From contig OY754978.1 of NCBI GenBank assembly GCA_963576475.1, positions 7,934,299-7,998,298 of the forward strand: a stretch of 64,000 nucleotides of DNA, given 5' to 3'. Shown piece by piece: positions 1 to 11,045 of the stretch. The notes beneath the pieces were generated by a model. The model searched no databases, was not told where the DNA came from, and saw only the letters and a list, made by a program, of their open reading frames with translations. The stretch comes from Molanna angustata. Its lineage: Eukaryota > Arthropoda > Insecta > Trichoptera > Molannidae. The translations under genes and the position numbers were made by a program. The stretch's first letter is position 1. Each line of letters opens with the position of its first letter.

Positions 1-200
1 CCGCGGCGATAAAGGGCGGGAAAAGCTTTGGGTGTCGGCGGCGTTGTGATGGAGTCAGGAGGTGGAGGGGGAGTTATTCTGTATTCAACCGGGCGGTGCG
101 AACGAGAGGCGACGATGTCATCCGGCTGGCGTTAGAGCGAGACGGCCTTACACCGGTGGCGAATCGATATCACATAATAGCGGGAACGCTTTCCGGCGGC
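1..200. other. GC-rich, CpG-rich stretch at the window edge
   Basis: These 200 bases are clearly richer in G+C and CpG than anything in the next 33 kb. One plus-strand frame stays open from base 3 to about base 221, but it has no recognisable domain and starts outside the window. It could be the end of an exon or the edge of a promoter island of a gene to the left. Nothing in it matches the repeats found elsewhere in the window. Confidence 0.35.
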
Positions 201-676
201 GGACTAGGCTTAATTAATTGAATGCGGTTTATAGTGAATACACCCCTTAATGGCGTGAACTGTGAAAGGGTTAAAGAAAAGCCCATTGAGTCCGGCATTG
301 ATTCCGAGAGGGTTATGATTGAATTTATTAAAGGGTCTAATATTGTGATACCCTAAAAACTTGTTATAAACGAAAATGTCAATTTGTAGGACGTCACAAT
401 TTTTTTGTGACAAGTTAACACAAATACGATTTCGAAACATTTCACAAAGCTTCTAATAAACTGTTCAGCACTATTTGTGTTTATTTTCTCGTTTATTTTT
501 ATTGTTTATTACAGTAATCTAATTGATCAAGTCACAAATTATTTTTATCTTTAAATAGATAAGATTCATAAACCATGAAATAAATAGAGATGACGTGATT
601 CTTGTATCTCAAAACAATAAAACGATTTAACAAATTTGGGTTAGATATAAGATTAATCAAAATAAATTCATTAGAA
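201..676. other. AT-rich stretch without recognised features
   Basis: Plain AT-rich sequence between the GC-rich edge and the first Helitron-like element. The short open frames here have no recognisable motif. Confidence 0.5.
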
Positions 677-1475
677 CTAGTTGCATGTAACACATGAGAT
701 CCAACTGTCGATAGCGATAGTACGTATAGTTGAAGAATAAGTACCAAACTATAAACCCATAAATATAAATTATTTAATATTTTAATATATTTGATTTTCT
801 ATACAACCATGTACCTAGGTATGTATGTCAAGATAGGATAGTATGGAGGTCAGTCCTTTGATCCTACCCAGAATTTGAAATCTGCATGATGGTATGTATG
901 TATGTTTGGAGATTAGTATCTAACAATTTAGTCTTCATAGATATTGTGCGTAAGCTACTACCATACAAATTTTATGAAGCAATGTCGTCACTAAATTCAA
1001 TTTTTATAAAAATTGTTAGGAAAAATTTGAGATGTATTAATACAATGTTAATATTTTTTATATAAAATTAAATTATCGAGTTGGGGTGTTTCGGCTTTTT
1101 GCGATATTTTAAAAAAATAAGGAAATATAGGCAGTTAAACTCATAAATTTATCATAAAAAAAATATTTTTCTTAATAAAAAATGTTTGAGAAACCCTGGA
1201 ATTTAAAAAAAAAACTAATTTGAGATTTTGTACTTGTCTATCTATGTATCAATTTTCAGCGTTCTAGCTTTTATGATTTCTGAGATATATGGAAAAATTA
1301 ACCGAAATTTCAAAAGTTGATAACCCCTGACTGAAACAAAAATTCACAATTCTGAGTATAAAAGTTTTGTAGGCCTATAACTTTTTATATATTCTGAAAA
1401 TTTGAGATCTGTAAATTGAGCGGATCAAAAGTTATAAGGGGGGGACAGACAGACACACAGACACACAGACACACA

Positions 1476-1562
<87 letters not shown>

Positions 1563-1760
1563 CTCACATAAAATGTTCTACTCCGAATTCTGAGTAAATC
1601 CATGTATGGGAACATATATGCTGCGAGGCCTCTAGTTGGTGTTATTAGCATGCAAAAAGTCCACTACACCATACAAAATTTTCCTTCGTACACGCATCTT
1701 GGCTTAATAATGTCGATTCATTAAGAGAATTGAATTCTCATGAACGAATCGACAGTTGGA
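677..1760 (-). mobile_element. Helitron-like element Hel-A1
   Basis: Read on the minus strand, the element starts with TCCAACTGTCGAT at 1760 and ends in GCAACTAG at 677, followed by T. Just inside the 3' end lies the inverted word ATCGACAGTTGGA and then a small stem-loop, CATGT-GTT-ACATG. TC start, CTAG end, 3' hairpin and a following T are what is known of Helitrons. A subterminal inverted repeat with an internal microsatellite resembles the Helentron/DINE-type non-autonomous forms. No Rep/helicase is encoded. The (CA)n block is at about 1441-1560. The 5' region differs from the other copies, so this copy is probably older. Confidence 0.75.
1441..1560. repeat. (CA)n microsatellite inside Hel-A1
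   Basis: About 110 bases of CA dinucleotides with a few GACA variants at the left. The same position in the other copies holds CA/TG blocks of different length. Confidence 0.9.
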
Positions 1761-1812
1761 ATACAAAACTTGTTCAAATCATTCGGTATTTATTTTTGTT
1801 ATACGTAGATTA

Positions 1813-2841
1813 TCCAACTGTCGATTTGTTCAGGAGAACTTTGTTCTCTTAACATATCGACAATGTATCAAGCCAGAATACGCGAGAATTGTATGGAGAG
1901 GTCTACTTTTTTCACGGCTTTTCCAACTTTGAAGTCAAAAAACACCAACTTAGAGGCTTCGCAGCATATATGTTCCATACACGGATTTACTCAGAATTCG
2001 GAGTAGAACATTTCGTGTGTCTGTGTGTGTGTGTGTGTGTGTGTCTGTGTGTGTGTCTGTGTGTGTGTGTGTGTCTGTGTGTGTGTCCGTCCCCCCTTAT
2101 AACTTTTGATCCGCTCAATTTACAGAGCCCAAAATTTCAGAATATATAAACAGTTATAGGCCTACAAAACTTTTATACTCAGAATTTTGAATTTTTGTTT
2201 CAGTCAGGGGTTATCAACTTTTGAATTTTTACTTTATTTTTCCATATATCTCAGAAACCATAAAAGCTAGAACGCTGAAAATTGGTACAAATATAGACAA
2301 ATACAAGATCTCAAATTAAATTTTTCGAAAAAAATTCCAGGGTTTCTCAAACATTTTTTATTAAGAAAAATATTTTTTTTATGATAAATTTATGAGTTTA
2401 ACTGCATATATTTCTAAATTTTTCAAAAATATCGAAAAAAGCCGAAACACCCCAACTAGATAATTCAATTTTCTATAAAAAATATAAACATTGTATTAGC
2501 ACATCTCAAACTTTTTTTAACAATTTTTATAAAAATTGAATGTAGTGACGACATTGCTTCATACAATTTGTAGGGCAGTCGCCTATACACAATATGTAAG
2601 AAGACTTAATAGTTTGATAGGTACTTAATCTCCAAACATACATACAGAACCATCATGCTGTTTTCATATTCCGGGTAGGAAAACAGGACTGACCTCCATA
2701 CTGTCCTATCTTGACATACATACCAACATGTGTTAAAATTTTCAATAATTTGTATTTATGGGTTTATAGTTTGATTCTTATTCTTCAACTATACATACTA
2801 TCGCTATCGACAGTTGGATCTCATGTGTTACATGCAACTAG
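1813..2841 (+). mobile_element. Helitron-like element Hel-A2
   Basis: Full-length 1029-bp copy. It starts TCCAACTGTCGAT after an A and ends GCAACTAG before a T, the A/T target typical of Helitrons. The subterminal ATCGACAGTTGGA and the CATGT-GTT-ACATG stem-loop sit directly upstream of the 3' end. The internal (TG)n block is about 70 bases (2018-2090). It lies head-to-head with Hel-A1 across a 52-bp spacer, so 677-2841 is a long inverted repeat. It carries no coding capacity and would be non-autonomous. Confidence 0.8.
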
Positions 2842-3044
2842 TAAGTAAATATCAGCGCTCTTGGATAGATAATTAAACTGTTCTACAAAAATCTTATTAT
2901 TCACAAAATTATGACTTAGTTAAAGTTAGTTAAATAAGAATACTTAAAAAAACTCAGTCAACTGGTATCGAATGATAATTTTATTTATTTACTGTAGCAA
3001 ACAGTTAAATTACAAAATATATTAAATAAGACAAATAAAGACCA

Positions 3045-3911
3045 GGGGGGCAAGTCTGGTTCGACCGGCGAAATCAAAACCCCAGTGATTACCCATATCA
3101 TGGATATAATTACTAGTTGCATGTAACACATGAGATCCAACTGACGATAGCGATAGTATGTATAGTTGAAGAATATGTAACAAACTATAAACCCATAAAT
3201 ACAAATTATTGAATATTTTCAGATATTTTGTTTTCTATACAACATATATTATGTAGGTATGTATGTCAAGATAGGATAGTATGGAGGAAGTTCCTTTTTT
3301 CCTACCCAGAATATGAAAATAGCATGATGGTATGTATGTTTGGAGATGAAGTATCAAACTATTAAGTCTTCTTACATATTGTGTATAGGCGACTGCCATA
3401 CAAAATGTATGAAGCGATGTCGTCACTAAATTCAATTTTTAAAAAAATTGATAAAAAAAATTGAGATCTTCTACTACAATGTTAATATTTTTTATAGAAA
3501 ATTAAATTATATAGTTGGGGTGTTTCAGCTTTTTTCGATAATTGTATAAGTTTTGGAAATATAGGCAGTTAAACTCATAAATTTATCATAAAAAAAATAT
3601 TTTTCTTAATAAAAAATGTTTGAGAAACACTGCAATTTTTTAAAAAAAATTAATTTGAGATTTTTTATTTTTCTATGTTTGTACCAATTTTCAGCGTTCT
3701 AGCTTTTATGGTTTCTGAGATATATGGAAAAATAAAATAAAAATTCAAAAGTTGATAACCCCTGACTGAAACAAAAATTCGAAATTCTGAGTATTAAATT
3801 TTTGTAGGCCTATAACTGTGTATATATTCTGAAATTTTGGGCTCTGTAAATTGAGCGGATCAAAAGTTATAAGGGGGACACACACACACACACACAGACA
3901 CACACACACAG

Positions 3912-3945
<34 letters not shown>

Positions 3946-4301
3946 ACACACACACAGACACACACACACACACACAGACACGAAATGTTCTACTCCGAAT
4001 TCTGAGTAAATCCGTGTATGGAACATATATGCTGCGAAGCCTCTAAGTTGGTGTTTTTTGACTTCAAAGTTGGAAAAGCCGTGAAAAAAGTAGACCTCTC
4101 CATACAATTCTCGCGTATTCTGGCTTGATACATTGTGGATATGTTAAGAGAACAAAGTTCTCCTGAACAAATCGACAGTTGGATTATATGGAGTTCTACT
4201 AATAATATCTTTAGAAGTCATAGAACTCCATATAATAATTATATCCATGATATGGGTAATCACTAGGGTTTTGATTTCGCCGGCGGACCAGACTGCCCCC
4301 C
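3045..4301. mobile_element. FB1 palindromic element, split by a Helitron
   Basis: The left end is GGGGGGCAAGTCTGG at 3045 and the right end is its inverted form with six C at 4296-4301. Subtracting the inserted Helitron (3113-4183) leaves 186 bp, matching the 184-bp uninterrupted copy at 9622. The whole element is almost one palindrome with a small central loop, as in foldback MITEs. No protein is encoded. The target duplication is not clear. Confidence 0.8.
3113..4183 (-). mobile_element. Helitron-like element Hel-B nested in FB1
   Basis: On the minus strand it runs from TCCAACTGTCGAT (4183) to GCAACTAG (3113), with A before and T after. The host halves, ...atggatataatta and ttatatggagttct..., join to give exactly the FB1 arm seen in the opposite arm and in the 9.6-kb copies. 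No bases are duplicated or lost, so this is a precise A|T insertion without target duplication, as known for Helitrons. The (CA)n block is at about 3879-3981. The body is very close to Hel-A2. Confidence 0.85.
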
Positions 4302-4529
4302 TGAACATGTTACAAAACTAATAAACATACATCGATGATGGTGTATCCGAATCATAAAGATCTAGGAAAGTATTGAAAAGGATTATAAACAATATAACTA
4401 CATGCCACCACGATGACCACTCCATTAAGCTATTACGATTTATTATAATATTATTTACATTTTCACATACAAACATTAGTTTTAAATGTAGGCACTACAT
4501 AACTTCAACATAAGCATTTTTCTATTTTT

Positions 4530-4775
4530 TTCACAAACTTTTTAACATCTCAATAGAGACGAAGTTGGAATATTATAGAAGAACCAGAAACTCACGGCAC
4601 CTACAGGGCCTACGACCTGTCATCGACTGATCAAAGTTTCTGGTTCTTCTTTAATATTCCAACTTCGTCTCAATTGAGATGTTAAAATGTTTGTCAAAAA
4701 AATATCATTTGACTCCCGACAGAGAAAAAATCCGATGTTGCAAACATCGTTTGCATATGTGCATTTAAAAAAATA
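4530..4775. mobile_element. FB2 foldback copy
   Basis: The arms 4533-4590 and 4635-4692 are inverted copies around a short centre; each holds the word GACGAAGTTGGAATATTA. The outer right part (to about 4775) matches the left end of the 39.4-kb copy (CAAACATTGGATTTT, then GGGAGTCAAAT). FB2 copies are also at 22.4, 39.4, 42.4 and 48.8 kb. The 22.4- and 39.4-kb copies are longer and not palindromic, so this one looks like a rearranged foldback derivative. Confidence 0.7.
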
Positions 4776-5095
4776 TTCCATTTTTCTATTGAACAATTAC
4801 TATTAAAATATACTCCTATGAGTGAGATGATTAGCTAACAGCACAATATAATTACGAAACGAGACAGAAACTACAAAGATATTAATATTTTTTAATTGAA
4901 TTATAAAATACATCATTATAAACAAATGACGAAAACTTTAAATCTTATCAAACATTACACACGTAGAATACTAACGAAGTAAGTAGATTACTATTAAGAC
5001 TGGATATAACTTCCAAACTGTAAAAGACTTTACTTTGAGTCCACAATTCTGTTTCATTTGTATTCTACCAATAATACCAAATAAATTATTTACTC

Positions 5096-5640
5096 GTTAA
5101 AACGAGTGGGCTGTGGCCAACGCTATACCCCTTACTACCAAGTCACTCCACAGAGTATTCAAATTTCGTATGGAAAATTTTTAACATTTTCACGAAATGA
5201 GTTGATTAAATTATTTTTGATTGAAATATTTTATTAGGAAAACTTGATAATTCTTCAATACCATTTTATGAAAGTCATGTGCCTTTTTAGCATTTTGAAA
5301 ATAAAAATATCCAATTTTAAGTTTACTGAGCTTGGGATCACTTTGAAATATTTAACAATTAAAAAAAATATACACTGTTCAGATATCCTTCGAAATCTAA
5401 TGGGGTCTTAGCGAGTTAAATATTACGAATTTGCAAAATTTGAAAAGTTCGAATGAGTACTTTAGTCTATAATCGATAAAGTAAAATAAACACGCCATAC
5501 ATTGTGATGAAACTTTCAGAATTAAATCTCAGCATGATACTAGTTGATAATCTGCAATAAAAAATAACCTTTAAAATTGGGAATTCATAACTCCCCACTA
5601 TATTCCCTTGGGTTAGTGAGGAGTAAAAACTTAAACACAC
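5096..5640 (+). repeat. R5 interspersed repeat, longest copy
   Basis: A roughly 540-bp non-coding repeat. Its first part (GGGCTGTGGCCAACG to the TCAGATATCCTTC region) recurs at 47836-48535 on the plus strand, and both parts recur in reverse order on the minus strand at 28830-29105 and 29247-29440. No terminal inverted repeat, tail or reading frame identifies its class. Confidence 0.65.
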
Positions 5641-7030
5641 TAGAAATTATAAAATATGTTTTTTTAAATTAAAGTAGTATTACTGTCTGTTGTCTTATTC
5701 TGGTTTATTTGTTGTATTACTGTCTGCTTGTCCTATGTACTAAATTGGCTGTTGGTTTGTTTCAATAAATAAATAAATAAACTTAAATGTTTCCTATATA
5801 CGATGTATTGGATTTCAAATATGTTTGTTTTTTTTTTCATTATTTATTTGAACACAAAATAATTGACGTGATGAACATCGATACACACCACTTGAGTGTT
5901 GAGTGTTTTTTAAATGGAAAAAATCAATCTGTTTCTTTTTTTACATTTTATGTAAAAACTTTCAATTGAAAACTTCTCTTTAGTCATTATGTTATCCGGA
6001 TCTAATAAAGTAAAAATTAAAATATCAAAGAACATGTTTCGATAAAACAATAAATTATACTGTCCGACACAATACATACGGTATTTTGTGAAATGCCTAA
6101 ATGAAAAAAAAATTCAACACAAAATAAATAAATAAATAATATTGCACGATAAAATTTAAATGCATTTGAGACGTGACTGTGTCGTGACTACAAAATCTAG
6201 TAATATTATATTAAAAAATCATTCGATGATAACATAAAAATATACACACCGCTATAGGAAATCAAATTAACGACTTTGGCATTATCGTCAACTAAAAATA
6301 TTAAATTTTATTATGTATGTCATCCACTGGTATTTATCCAAAATCTTTTAAATCATTTACAATTTACACATTGATCAGCTAATTCTTTTGAGCTGTGAGA
6401 AAGTCATCAAATAGCAATAAAATTATAATCATTTTCACATGAAATATTTTTCAACTCAAACTTCACACTTATCTAATTAAAATTTAATACTATCTATAAT
6501 ATATTAATGCGTGTTGGTTTACATATCCGACATTGTTTTGATTAAAATTCTATGTGAATCGTGTTAAAATTCAACAAACAGGAAACGACACTAATATATT
6601 ATATGTTTAGTGAACACGAAAAATAGGAAAATGATGAAATAAATACGATATTGCGTGTAACAATACCATAATATACTTACCGACAACATATTATACCGAA
6701 AATACAAATATTACATAATATGACAGATCCTATTTAGATTTCATATAAAGATTTGAAAGAATCTACTCTTATAAACTTATCAGTCTTATTTTTGTCTTGC
6801 GAACTCATGAATAAACATGGCCTAATAAGTATTTTTCCTTTTAACCTATTTTTTGAGTTTATTTGTTTTAATCGTAATCAATTTGTCTTAGTCGGATATT
6901 GTGACTGTGGTTCGTGTTTCCATTTATATTTTTTACTGTTTTACATTGATGTTCTTGCAACCATTGCAAAACTGAAGACATTCTCAGTAAATACTCTAGA
7001 AACGCAGAAACCCAAAGGTTTCTCAAGTTT
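5641..7030. other. AT-rich stretch, one LINE-like 3' tail
   Basis: Mostly unassigned AT-rich DNA. At about 5690-5781 a sequence ends in (AATA)n, which looks like the 3' tail of a plus-strand retroposon, but no coding part remains. The open frame at 6753-7055 partly overlaps the minisatellite that follows and shows no domain. Confidence 0.4.
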
Positions 7031-7422
7031 TTCTGGTTTCAACTTTGGACAATAATATGTAGGTACAAGAAATGCAATCCATAATTTTCTGGTTTCAACT
7101 TTGGACAATAATATGTAGGTACAAGAAATGCAGTCCATAATTTTCTGGTTTCAACTTTGGACAATAATATGTAGGTACAAGAAATGCAGTCCATAATTTT
7201 CTGGTTTCAACTGTGGACAATAATATGTAGGTACAAGTAATACAGTCCATAATTTTGTGGTTTCAACTGTGGACAATAATATGTAGGTACAAGAAATGCA
7301 GTCCATAATTTTTTGGTTTCAACTGTGGACAATAATATGTAGGTACAAGAAATGCAGTCCATAATTTTGTGGTTTCAACTGTGGACAATAATATGTAGGT
7401 ACAAGAAATGCAGTCCTTAATT
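7031..7422. repeat. 56-bp minisatellite, 7 copies
   Basis: Seven head-to-tail units of exactly 56 bp start at 7031, 7087, 7143, 7199, 7255, 7311 and 7367, each with the core GGACAATAATATGTAGGTAC. The first three share CTTTGGAC, the last four CTGTGGAC, so the array grew in at least two steps. Confidence 0.9.
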
Positions 7423-7957
7423 TTAACCGACATCCAAAAACGGATGAGGTTATCAATTCAACGTGAACTTTTTTTATTTATGTTCATCGATTTCTATTTA
7501 CCACGTTGACCGATTTCGATGATTCGTTTTTCGTTAGAAAGAGGATGTCTTCCGATTGGTTCCATTTCAATTTGGTCAAGATCTGACCATGGAATCCATA
7601 AGAAATTTATGAAATTAATCAATCTGCAATTCATCGATAAGAATTCTTTGATAATTTATTTTTCAATAGGAAGGGAGTACTTCAGAGATGATAAAACATA
7701 TGAATTTCATCGAGTTATGATGATGGAACTCGTGAGGAAAAAATATCAAACTCTTCAATTTGCAAAGTAGTCTGCAATAAAAAATAATTCTTAACCACTT
7801 CGTACGGTTCGATGATTACTTTTTCATTAGAAAGGAATTACTTCTTTGCTGTTTCCATCTGAACAGGTTTGACAAAGGGAATCATGCCATGAGAAATCAT
7901 GATGCTCCTAAATTTGCGAAGAATTTTCGTAATATTGCGTAGGCGAATTTTACGAAA

Positions 7958-9215
7958 GATATCATCATCAGCAATAGCGCTACTGCCCGATATGGGCCTT
8001 GGCCTCCTCAAGAAACTGCGTCCATTCCGCCCTGTCGGCAGCAAGTCTCCTCCAATTTGTTTGTCCGATCGCTCTTATATCTCCCTCGATGTCGTCCAGC
8101 CATCTCATCCTAGGTCTCCCTCTGCTTCTTCTTCCTTTAGGACAGGTGTCCAATACTTTCTTTGGGACCCGGCTATCCTCCATTCTACAAACGTGTCCGA
8201 GCCAACGTAAACGTTGAATTTTGATATATTGGACAACGTTTGGTTCGCCATACATTATTTCTAGTTCATGGTTAAACCGGATCCTCCAAGATCCTCCTTC
8301 ACAGGTAGGGCCAAATATTTTGCGAAGTATTTTCCTTTCGAACACCAACAATGCATTTTCGTCCTTCTTGGTCAATGTCCAGCATTCTGATGCATATGTC
8401 ATGACCGGTCTAAGAAGAGTTTTGTAAATGAGGGTTTTTGTTTTTCGAGAGATGAGTCGTGACCTTAAGTGCTTTAGCAGTCCATAATTGCATCTATTTG
8501 CCGCGGCAAGTCTTGCCCTTATTTCCGCACTGGTGTTGTTGTCCGCTGTAACAAGAGATCCCAGGTATGTACATAAATGATTCAACGGCTTCTAGCTGAT
8601 GGGTTCCCACTGATATTGATTCGTTTCTTACACTTATACTATTCAGTGATGCTTTTCTTGTTGCCATGTATTTTGTCTTTGAAGCGTTGATCTTTAGACC
8701 CATGTTATTGGCTGCAGACTCAAGTTTCAAGAAGTTATCCTTCATGCAAGGCAACGTTCTAGCCATTATATCGATGTCATCTGCATATGCAAGTATATGA
8801 CTCGACTTTCTGACAATTGTTCCTGTTGTCTCTATGCCTGAGTCTCTAACAGCTTTTTCCAGGACAATATTAAACAGCAAGCATGCCAATGCATCGCCTT
8901 GTCGGAGCCCTCTATATGTTATGAACTGTTCCGAGCTGCTACACTGTATTTTTACACTGCAGTATGTATTAGACATGGTCATTCCGACAAGGCGCACAAG
9001 TTTAGGGGGGATGGCCAGCTCCAGCATTGCCTCTTGGAGCTTAATTCTGTTGACACTGTCGTATGCAGCCTTGAAGTCCACAAACAGGTGATGTGTTTCA
9101 ACATTATGCTCCAGCGTTTTTTCGAGTATCTGCCGCAGTGTGAATATTTGGTCAATGGTTGACCTACCCGGTCTGAACCCACTTTGATATAGTCCCACCA
9201 TTTCCTCCACAAATA
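7958..9215 (-). pseudogene. LINE-B: broken RTE-like reverse transcriptase
   Basis: A 5'-truncated non-LTR retrotransposon polymerase read from about 9215 down to 7980. The upstream frame (about 238 residues) holds RT palm motifs in order: QSGFRPGRST near residue 9, FVDFKAAYDSV at 43-53, GLRQGDALACLLFN at 101-114, catalytic YADD at 142-145 and GLKINASKTKY at 171. A short insertion near 8570 (repeated TACA) shifts the frame. The downstream frame continues with TYLGSLVTADNNT, then RLRWLGHVCRM and GRPRMRW, typical of LINE C-termini, and stops at 7980. A short UTR with a (GAT)n-like tail follows. The endonuclease and N-terminus are missing. The catalytic Asp pair is kept, but the gene is dead. RTE assignment is inferred from the C-terminal signature and tail. 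Confidence 0.8.
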
Positions 9216-9235
9216 CGAAAATATTACTACATATT

Positions 9236-9305
9236 TACGTACCATCACGCTATGTTCCTCGTTGGATAGGCAGAGAGAACCGGACACTAAATTTTTCTAT
9301 CTTGA
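9236..9305 (-). mobile_element. LINE-A 3'-end fragment
   Basis: About 65 bp starting TACCATCACGC and continuing GGATAGGCAGAGAGAACCG. This is the minus-strand form of the last ~20 codons of LINE-A, seen much longer at 42.9 and 49.7 kb. Confidence 0.7.
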
Positions 9306-9621
9306 CATACATTAATTTTGAAGTCGGTTTTTTTAATTGAAAGATTATAACAAATCACTCAGTATAATTTATTTTGAATACGCATTACTAGAATTGTACT
9401 TTATACCTACTATTATTTTTAATTTAGATACATAATTTCTACCGCAACATACATAATACTGCTTAGCTACTGAATAGTGCTCGAGATAATATTTCAGTTA
9501 TATTATGTTAAGTACCTTTTGTTTGTTTGCTTAAGTTATTGAATCAATGTTTTTTTTTGTTTTTAGTTAATATTTATTTGATATGTTGTATAGGTATTAC
9601 TTGATTAGACATCTGAGATCG

Positions 9622-9977
9622 GGGGGGCAAGTCTGGTCCGAACGGCGAAATCAAAACCCTAGTGATTACCCATACCATGGATATAATTATCATATGGAGT
9701 TCTATGACATCTAAAGATGTTATTGAATTCCATATAATAATTATATCCATGATATGGGTAATCGTGAGGGTTTCGATTTCGCCGATTGGACCAGACTTGC
9801 CCCCCTGGTTCGACCGGTGAAATCAAAACCCCAGTGATTACCCATATCATGGATATAATTATAGTATGGAGTTCTATGATATCTAAAGATATTGTAGAAC
9901 TCCATATAATAATTATATCCATGATATGGGTAATCACGGTGGTTTTGATTTCGCCGATTGAACCAGACTTGCCCCCC
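9622..9977. mobile_element. FB1 tandem dimer
   Basis: The first copy (9622-9805, 184 bp) is complete, from GGGGGGCAAGTCTGG to its inverted end. The second (9806-9977, 172 bp) follows with no spacer and lacks the first 12 bases of the family end. Each unit is a near-perfect palindrome of about 90-bp arms. The copies differ at scattered positions, so they are not a very recent duplication. Confidence 0.85.
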
Positions 9978-10170
9978 AGTTGTTTGATTTTGCAGTTCAT
10001 CACAAGAAAACATATGTACTTATTTATATTCCGTCTCTCCTAAAATCTAATGACTAAGGAGGAAACCCTATGTATTATTGGTCTGAGGAATAAAAACTTA
10101 ACGTTTTCTTGTACAGAGAAGAATATGTAAGATCTAATAAATATTTATTTCAAAATATATAATAGCTGTT

Positions 10171-10445
10171 TTCGATTATCTAGTAACATGACGACATTAG
10201 GCGGACCCGTGAGACCGAGGACATCATACGATGGAGTAGAACTAGGAGAAGATTCTGGAAGGACCATGTCAACAGGATGGCCGCATCTCGAATCCCATCC
10301 ATAGCAGCAAACGAAATCCCACCAGAGCATCGCCTCCCCGGAAGACCACCGAAGAGGTGGAAGGATTGCTGGACACAGCTTCACAGGAATATCTTTCTCG
10401 AAAAAACAGATCTACGATCTAATATAAGAAGAAGAAGATTATCTA
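10171..10445 (+). pseudogene. LINE C-terminal remnant
   Basis: The plus frame reads RRTRETEDIIRWSRTRRRFW, then WKDHVNRMA and GRPPKRWKDCW, and ends before AGAAGAAGAAGA. The pattern 'DHVNRM ... GRPxKRW' followed by a (GAA)n-like tail is that of RTE-type LINE C-termini. It is 5' truncated; the reading frame over about 80 codons is intact. Confidence 0.6.
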
Positions 10446-10960
10446 GTAAAAATCAATAATGTGATAGTCAGATAATTAAGTGGGCCACAACTCATTCATT
10501 TTTCTACTTAAATTTTTTTTTCTATATTAGAAAGTAGAAGGCAGATTTAAATTCGTGGAATTTTAACAAACGGAAAATTCTCGCTTCATTATCAAAATTT
10601 TAATTTACTTTTCGTACGAATATACTTTATTTATGCGCTCCTTTGATATTTAAAATGTAAATTGTAAGGTCAAAATAGTGGGAGTTACCAGGAAAACAGA
10701 GGTGTAGGGAAAATATATATTTCCAACGAGGGTATGTATGTATTTATTATATGTACATAGTTTGCGAGTACAATCTGAAATTGGCGGTAGAAAATAGTGT
10801 CTTCCTTCAAATTTTCTGTCGTCCTAATACTGAAAATACTTGAAGGTCTATCAGTGAAGGACGTTTCATCATATTGATTTTACTCTAAAAAAACCTTGCT
10901 CGCACTTAATAAGGTCAAAACAATTGCGTAATTTATCAGCTGATAAGAAATAACCATTAT
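10446..10960. other. AT-rich stretch without recognised features
   Basis: No repeat shared with the rest of the window and no supported reading frame, apart from a short GTATGTATGTATTTA run near 10733. Confidence 0.4.
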
Positions 10961-11045
10961 TATGTCGGTCTTCGTGGCTCTGTTAGCTAAATATTTGGTC
11001 TATGGTACCGGGTTCGATTCTCGGTGCAGCACTATTATTTGTCGT
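10961..11045 (+). repeat. tRNA-like SINE head
   Basis: The word TGGCTCTGTTAGC resembles a polymerase III A box. About 35 bp downstream GGTTCGATTC fits a B box, followed by a weak acceptor-like tail. The arms do not make a good cloverleaf, so this is a tRNA-derived SINE rather than a tRNA gene. No second copy of this family is seen here. Confidence 0.45.

Larger units (their letters stand above)
7423..9335. mobile_element. Interspersed repeat with AAAACCGAC-type ends, interrupted by LINEs
   Basis: The left end (about 7421) reads TTTTAACCGACATCCAAAAA and the right end (about 9310-9335) reads TTTTGAAGTCGGTTTTTTT; these are inverted copies of one another. Between 7423 and 7957 the sequence resembles, from memory, a very common lepidopteran repeat (rough phrases 'ACCGATTTCGATGATTC' and 'TTGGTCAAGATCTGA'). 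The RT fragment at 7958-9215 and a LINE-A fragment fill the middle. Whether both ends belong to one element is inferred. Confidence 0.4.

Noticed and set aside
1385..4107. Frames rich in Val-Cys repeats (plus and minus strands)
   Set aside because: They are translations of (TG)n/(CA)n microsatellites within Helitron-like elements.
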